Source: Methylomonas sp.
GTDB taxonomy: Bacteria; Pseudomonadota; Gammaproteobacteria; Methylococcales; Methylomonadaceae
Assembly (NCBI GenBank): GCA_002928965.1
Contig: PERU01000013.1
Location: 34,610-98,609, forward strand
Length of the DNA stretch: 64,000 bases
Direction of reading: 5' to 3'
The notes beneath the pieces are model-generated. The model was not told the origin of the DNA. It was given only the letters and a program-made list of their open reading frames with translations, and ran no database searches. Both the position numbers and the translations under genes were made by a program. Shown here in pieces: positions 61,093 through 64,000 of the stretch; within the stretch, counting starts at the first letter, position 1; each line of letters begins with the position of its first letter.

Positions 61093-63660
61093 TTAGTTTG
61101 CCCCGACCTTATTGGCATCCAGCATTTTGTCAAACGTCTGTTCCAGGTTGCGGCAAAACAGATCGGTTTTAAACAGCGGATAGGTTTTTTGATTTTCCAG
61201 CAGTTTGGTTTTAATGCTTGCCAACAAGGCACTGTCCAACGCCAGTTTCAAAGCCAATGCCTCGTATTCCTCCAGCGAATGGGTAATCAGCTCCGGCATG
61301 CCAATCGCCTGCAACAAACTAGCGGCGACCCGGCCCGAAAAGGTGTTGCCGAGATACGTCACCACCGGCAATCCCACCCGCAAGCAATCGCTGGCGGTGG
61401 TATGGGCGTTGTAGGGACTGGTATCCAAAAACATATCCGCTAGACGGTAGCGTGCCAGATGGTCTTCCACCAAGGGTATGCGGGTGGCAAAAATCAGACG
61501 ATCAGGATCCACGCCGCGCTGTTCGGCTTCCCGGCGCAAGTTGTGTTGTGCCGGTTCATTTAATTTCATCAACCACAACACACTGCCCGGCACTTTTTCC
61601 AGTAAACGCATCCAGACATCGAACATCGGCGGATTGATTTTGTAATCGTGATTAAACGAACAAAACACCACGCCGGTTTCCGGTAGGCCCATTTTCGCTT
61701 TGGTTGGTGTGCGTTCGGCGATGTTCAGGTTGGAGTCGGTCGGCAAATAGGCATCCGGCAGGTAGGCGACTTTTTCGCTGTAAAACGCCTGATGCTCCTC
61801 GGGGATGACCACTCGGTCGGCCAGAATGTAATCAAAGTAATCCACCCCCAGCGACCCCGGATAGCCTAAGTAATTGACCTGCACAGGCGCCGGGCGGTAA
61901 GCAAATACATCGGTGCGGGAATCGGCGGTATAACCGGCCAAATCCACCAGAATATCCACTTCCAGGCTGCGAATCAGCTCGGCGATTTCCCAGGATTTTT
62001 TGCTGCGCACATCGATGAATTGACTAAACGCGGTTTCAAAGCGCTTACGCAAACTGCCCTTGTCATCGATGCCCAACGAAATGGCGATGGTCTCGAATCT
62101 GGATTTATCATGATGCTCGATCACGCCGGCCATCAAATGCCCCACTGGATGCTCGCGAAAATCCGGCGATACATAAGCCAACCGAATTTTGTCGTGTTGG
62201 TAATTCTCGCCTTGCCATAAATGTTTGTTACGAGCGGGAAACATGTGCGCGGCAAAAATTTTCACGCATTGCAACAAGTCATCGGGTGAATTGGAAAACG
62301 ACATGAACGGCAAGGTTTTGCAAACCCTTTGTCCAGCGTGTACGCCATGTTCGATGGACTCACGGCTTTCCTTAAAACGGCGCCAGTCGCAGCAATGTTG
62401 TTCGGCATGCAACAGTAAGCCTTGGCCGTATTCAAATTCCGGGTTTACTTCCAGCAAGCGTTCAAACAGCGGAATGGCCGTATCGAATTTGTTCATTTCG
62501 GTCAGGATAATGCCTTGACCGGCCAAAGCCTTGTCGGAGTTGGGATTGATTTTTAACACCTCGGCAAAACTTTCCAGTGCTTTGACATGCTGTTTTACTT
62601 CGTAATACAGATTGCTGCGATTGATCATTGCGCTTTCGTAATTCGGATCAACAGCCACCGCCTGTTCATAACTGACCAGCGATTCGTCAAAACGTCCCAA
62701 GGCTTGTAACACCACGGCTTCCACGAAAAAAGCCGGCGCATAATTTTGGCCTGTGGCAATGGCCTTACGAATCCAGTCCAAGGCTTCGTTATGCTCTTCC
62801 TGCTGCGAAGCCAGCACCGCCAGCGAATATAGGGCTGCAAAATTAGTCGGTTGTAAGTCCAAAACTTCTTTAAATAAGCGTTTTGCTTCTGTCGCATCGC
62901 CGCTATTCTGATGTTCCAAGGCTTTTAAGGTGGTTTGCTGGATTTGGGCGGCATCCACCACGGACAATTCCGCTACCGTTGCAGGTGGTTCCGGTTTAAC
63001 GGCTGTTTCCGTTAGCGCTTGCGGTGGGTTGTGTAAAACTTCCGTTAGATGCGATAAGGACAAGGTGTCGACAGCCAGTTGGCCGGCAATGCTGGCTTGT
63101 GCGGCTGACAGGATAGTGGCGGGTAGCGCATCAGTCGATAATTTGTAGGCCAGCACATTAAGGCAGACAGGTGAGCCAAAAGGCGCATAGGCTGCGGTAT
63201 CGGTAAAACCTTCAAAGTTGTCCACCCGTTGTATAAAGCCAAAACCGGCAGCGGCCAGACAATCGGACAGCCATTCAAAACTCAGGCCGCAACGATTGAA
63301 ATCGAATTGATCACGTTGTCCGCCGAAAAGCATGCGCATGACCTGCAGGCGGTCGCTCTTATTCAGATGAGGGCTCAAATACAGCTTGCACAAGGCGTCC
63401 AAATCCGGCGCCGAAATCAATAATTGTCCGCTCGGTACTAAAACCCGATGCAAGCCTTGCAAGACGGACAGTAATTGCTGGGGCTCGACTTGTTGCAGAA
63501 TCTGCGCGGCATACAACTTGGCGCAACTGGCATCGGCAAAGTGGGATAGATTGCGGATATCGCCGCTGTAATCGACCTCGGGCCCAGTCTGCAGATGTAA
63601 GCGTTGCCAGCCATTCAAGCGGGCTTCGCCGCCGATTTGTAGATTAATTAAACTGCTCAT
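61093..63660 (-). CDS. TPR protein with O-GlcNAc-transferase-like domain and methyltransferase-like N-terminus
   Basis: 855 residues in three parts. The first (about 1-190) resembles a class I methyltransferase (LHRVLVPSGQLLISAPDLDAL) but the SAM-binding start is poorly kept, so it may be inactive. The second (about 245-460) is TPR repeats (ALYSLAVLASQQEEHNEALDW). The third (about 490-850) is the SPINDLY/OGT domain: YVSPDFREHPVGHL with the conserved His, DLAGYTADSRTDVFAYRPAP, VVFCSFNHDYKI and NAHTTASDCLRVGLPVVT. Bacterial members are predicted to glycosylate proteins such as flagellins or adhesins; the target here is unknown. I took the ATG at 63660; the gene stands alone. Confidence 0.85.
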   Translation of the reverse strand: MSSLINLQIGGEARLNGWQRLHLQTGPEVDYSGDIRNLSHFADASCAKLYAAQILQQVEPQQLLSVLQGLHRVLVPSGQLLISAPDLDALCKLYLSPHLNKSDRLQVMRMLFGGQRDQFDFNRCGLSFEWLSDCLAAAGFGFIQRVDNFEGFTDTAAYAPFGSPVCLNVLAYKLSTDALPATILSAAQASIAGQLAVDTLSLSHLTEVLHNPPQALTETAVKPEPPATVAELSVVDAAQIQQTTLKALEHQNSGDATEAKRLFKEVLDLQPTNFAALYSLAVLASQQEEHNEALDWIRKAIATGQNYAPAFFVEAVVLQALGRFDESLVSYEQAVAVDPNYESAMINRSNLYYEVKQHVKALESFAEVLKINPNSDKALAGQGIILTEMNKFDTAIPLFERLLEVNPEFEYGQGLLLHAEQHCCDWRRFKESRESIEHGVHAGQRVCKTLPFMSFSNSPDDLLQCVKIFAAHMFPARNKHLWQGENYQHDKIRLAYVSPDFREHPVGHLMAGVIEHHDKSRFETIAISLGIDDKGSLRKRFETAFSQFIDVRSKKSWEIAELIRSLEVDILVDLAGYTADSRTDVFAYRPAPVQVNYLGYPGSLGVDYFDYILADRVVIPEEHQAFYSEKVAYLPDAYLPTDSNLNIAERTPTKAKMGLPETGVVFCSFNHDYKINPPMFDVWMRLLEKVPGSVLWLMKLNEPAQHNLRREAEQRGVDPDRLIFATRIPLVEDHLARYRLADMFLDTSPYNAHTTASDCLRVGLPVVTYLGNTFSGRVAASLLQAIGMPELITHSLEEYEALALKLALDSALLASIKTKLLENQKTYPLFKTDLFCRNLEQTFDKMLDANKVGAN

Positions 63661-63712
63661 GATGGTCGGTAGGGTGAGGGTAGATAAATCTAAAAACTCA
63701 GTCGAGCATATC

Positions 63713-63832
63713 AAAACCCGTTCGCCCTGAGCCAGTCGAAGGGACGGGTTTTGGTATGCTCACCCAATGGGTTTGGCGTGTGGAAACCGCTCAGGGTTCG
63801 ATAGGCTCACCACGAGCGGATCCCCACACGCC
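63713..63832. repeat. Two adjacent intergenic palindromes
   Basis: First hairpin 63713-63752 (AAAACCCGT...ACGGGTTTT), second 63775-63832 (GGCGTGTGG...CCCACACGCC) with an inner CCGCTC...GAGCGG. They contain CCCTGAGCCAGTCGAAGGG and GTTCGATAGGCTCACCACGA, a type of intergenic repeat common in proteobacterial genomes. They are upstream of the TPR gene and carry no coding frame. The region 63661-64000 holds no gene. Confidence 0.6.
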
Positions 63833-63884
63833 TTAACTGATTTTTTTTAGGATAAAGCGTTTCCTGAAATATAAAGATCAATTA

Positions 63885-64000
63885 GCTTAGGATATGGTCA
63901 TAAATAACTTCCCGGAATTCTGCTTATTCCGAATCACACGATTCTTGCTCCCCTCTTTGATAAAGAGGGGTTGGGGGAGATTTTTTAATAAATCCCCCTC
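63885..64000. repeat. Dispersed intergenic repeat, right copy (cut by window end)
   Basis: Inverted copy of 19945-20060, 116 bases with about four mismatches, running into the window end. It contains AGAATTCCGGGAAG and AATCGTGTGATTCGG in reverse orientation, shared with the left copy. The CCCCC/GGGGG hairpin of the left copy would lie beyond the edge. Confidence 0.85.

Overview
The window looks like a chromosomal segment of a gammaproteobacterium, most likely a type I methanotroph of the order Methylococcales. This is an inference from gene content. Five proteins carry the PEP-CTERM-type tail variant VPVP/VPLP-x-A-V-W-x-F followed by a basic end, there is a hopanoid-type RND transporter, there is a pair of membrane-anchored periplasmic proteins with copper-type sites, and the type IV pilus and leucine clusters have Pseudomonas-like order. 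No pmo, mxa or rRNA gene is in the window, so the assignment is not proven. Base composition is moderate and even, and no phage, integrase, transposase, CRISPR array or tRNA gene was recognised.

Layout. 1-5,570 (minus): poly-N-acetylglucosamine (PNAG) export and synthesis genes, with pgaA split by a one-base frameshift and carrying a threefold-repeated TPR region, followed by a partial pgaC. 6,041-8,576: a C-type-lectin PEP-CTERM protein, a small secreted protein, a MIF-family protein and bacterioferritin. 8,946-13,490 (minus): hopanoid-type RND transporter, Ca2+/cation antiporter and undecaprenyl-diphosphatase. 14,314-19,692 (plus): a predicted cyclic-di-GMP-I riboswitch with terminator, then two PEP-CTERM proteins, a five-haem cytochrome ending in a dockerin-like pair of repeats, and a PEP-CTERM protein with a cohesin-like domain. 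20,073-26,312: pgi, the two copper-type proteins, a YqaA-like and an unknown membrane protein, a MOSC protein and another PEP-CTERM protein. 26,848-43,056: valS, an HDOD-GAF protein, a double receiver protein, pilB-pilC-pilD-coaE-zapD-yacG, a Nudix-ThiE fusion, argJ, a sulfur-transfer gene pair, pilU, a NIF3/YqfO-like protein and a 49-residue membrane peptide. 43,087-53,691 (minus): leuC-leuD-leuB-asd-fimV, adk, pdxA-rsmA and a MarR regulator with a four-cysteine tail. 53,875-60,950 (plus): a haem d1 locus (cd1-type cytochrome, two small cytochromes c, an Uma2-type gene, nirF, nirD, nirL, nirG, nirH, nirJ). 61,093-63,660 (minus): a TPR/O-GlcNAc-transferase-like protein. Intergenic repeats occur around 19.9, 51.1, 61.0 and 63.7-64.0 kb.

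How it fits together. The most interesting locus is 14.3-19.7 kb. A membrane-anchored cohesin-like protein lies next to a secreted multihaem cytochrome that has no sorting tail of its own but ends in a dockerin-like module, and the group sits behind a c-di-GMP aptamer. I read this as a possible non-cellulosomal cohesin-dockerin system for holding a redox protein at the cell surface, switched together with sessile life (PNAG and type IV pili are encoded nearby). The second locus of interest is the haem d1 cluster with its divergent cysteine-rich MarR regulator and without nirE nearby. All functional links beyond the recognisable domains are inference.
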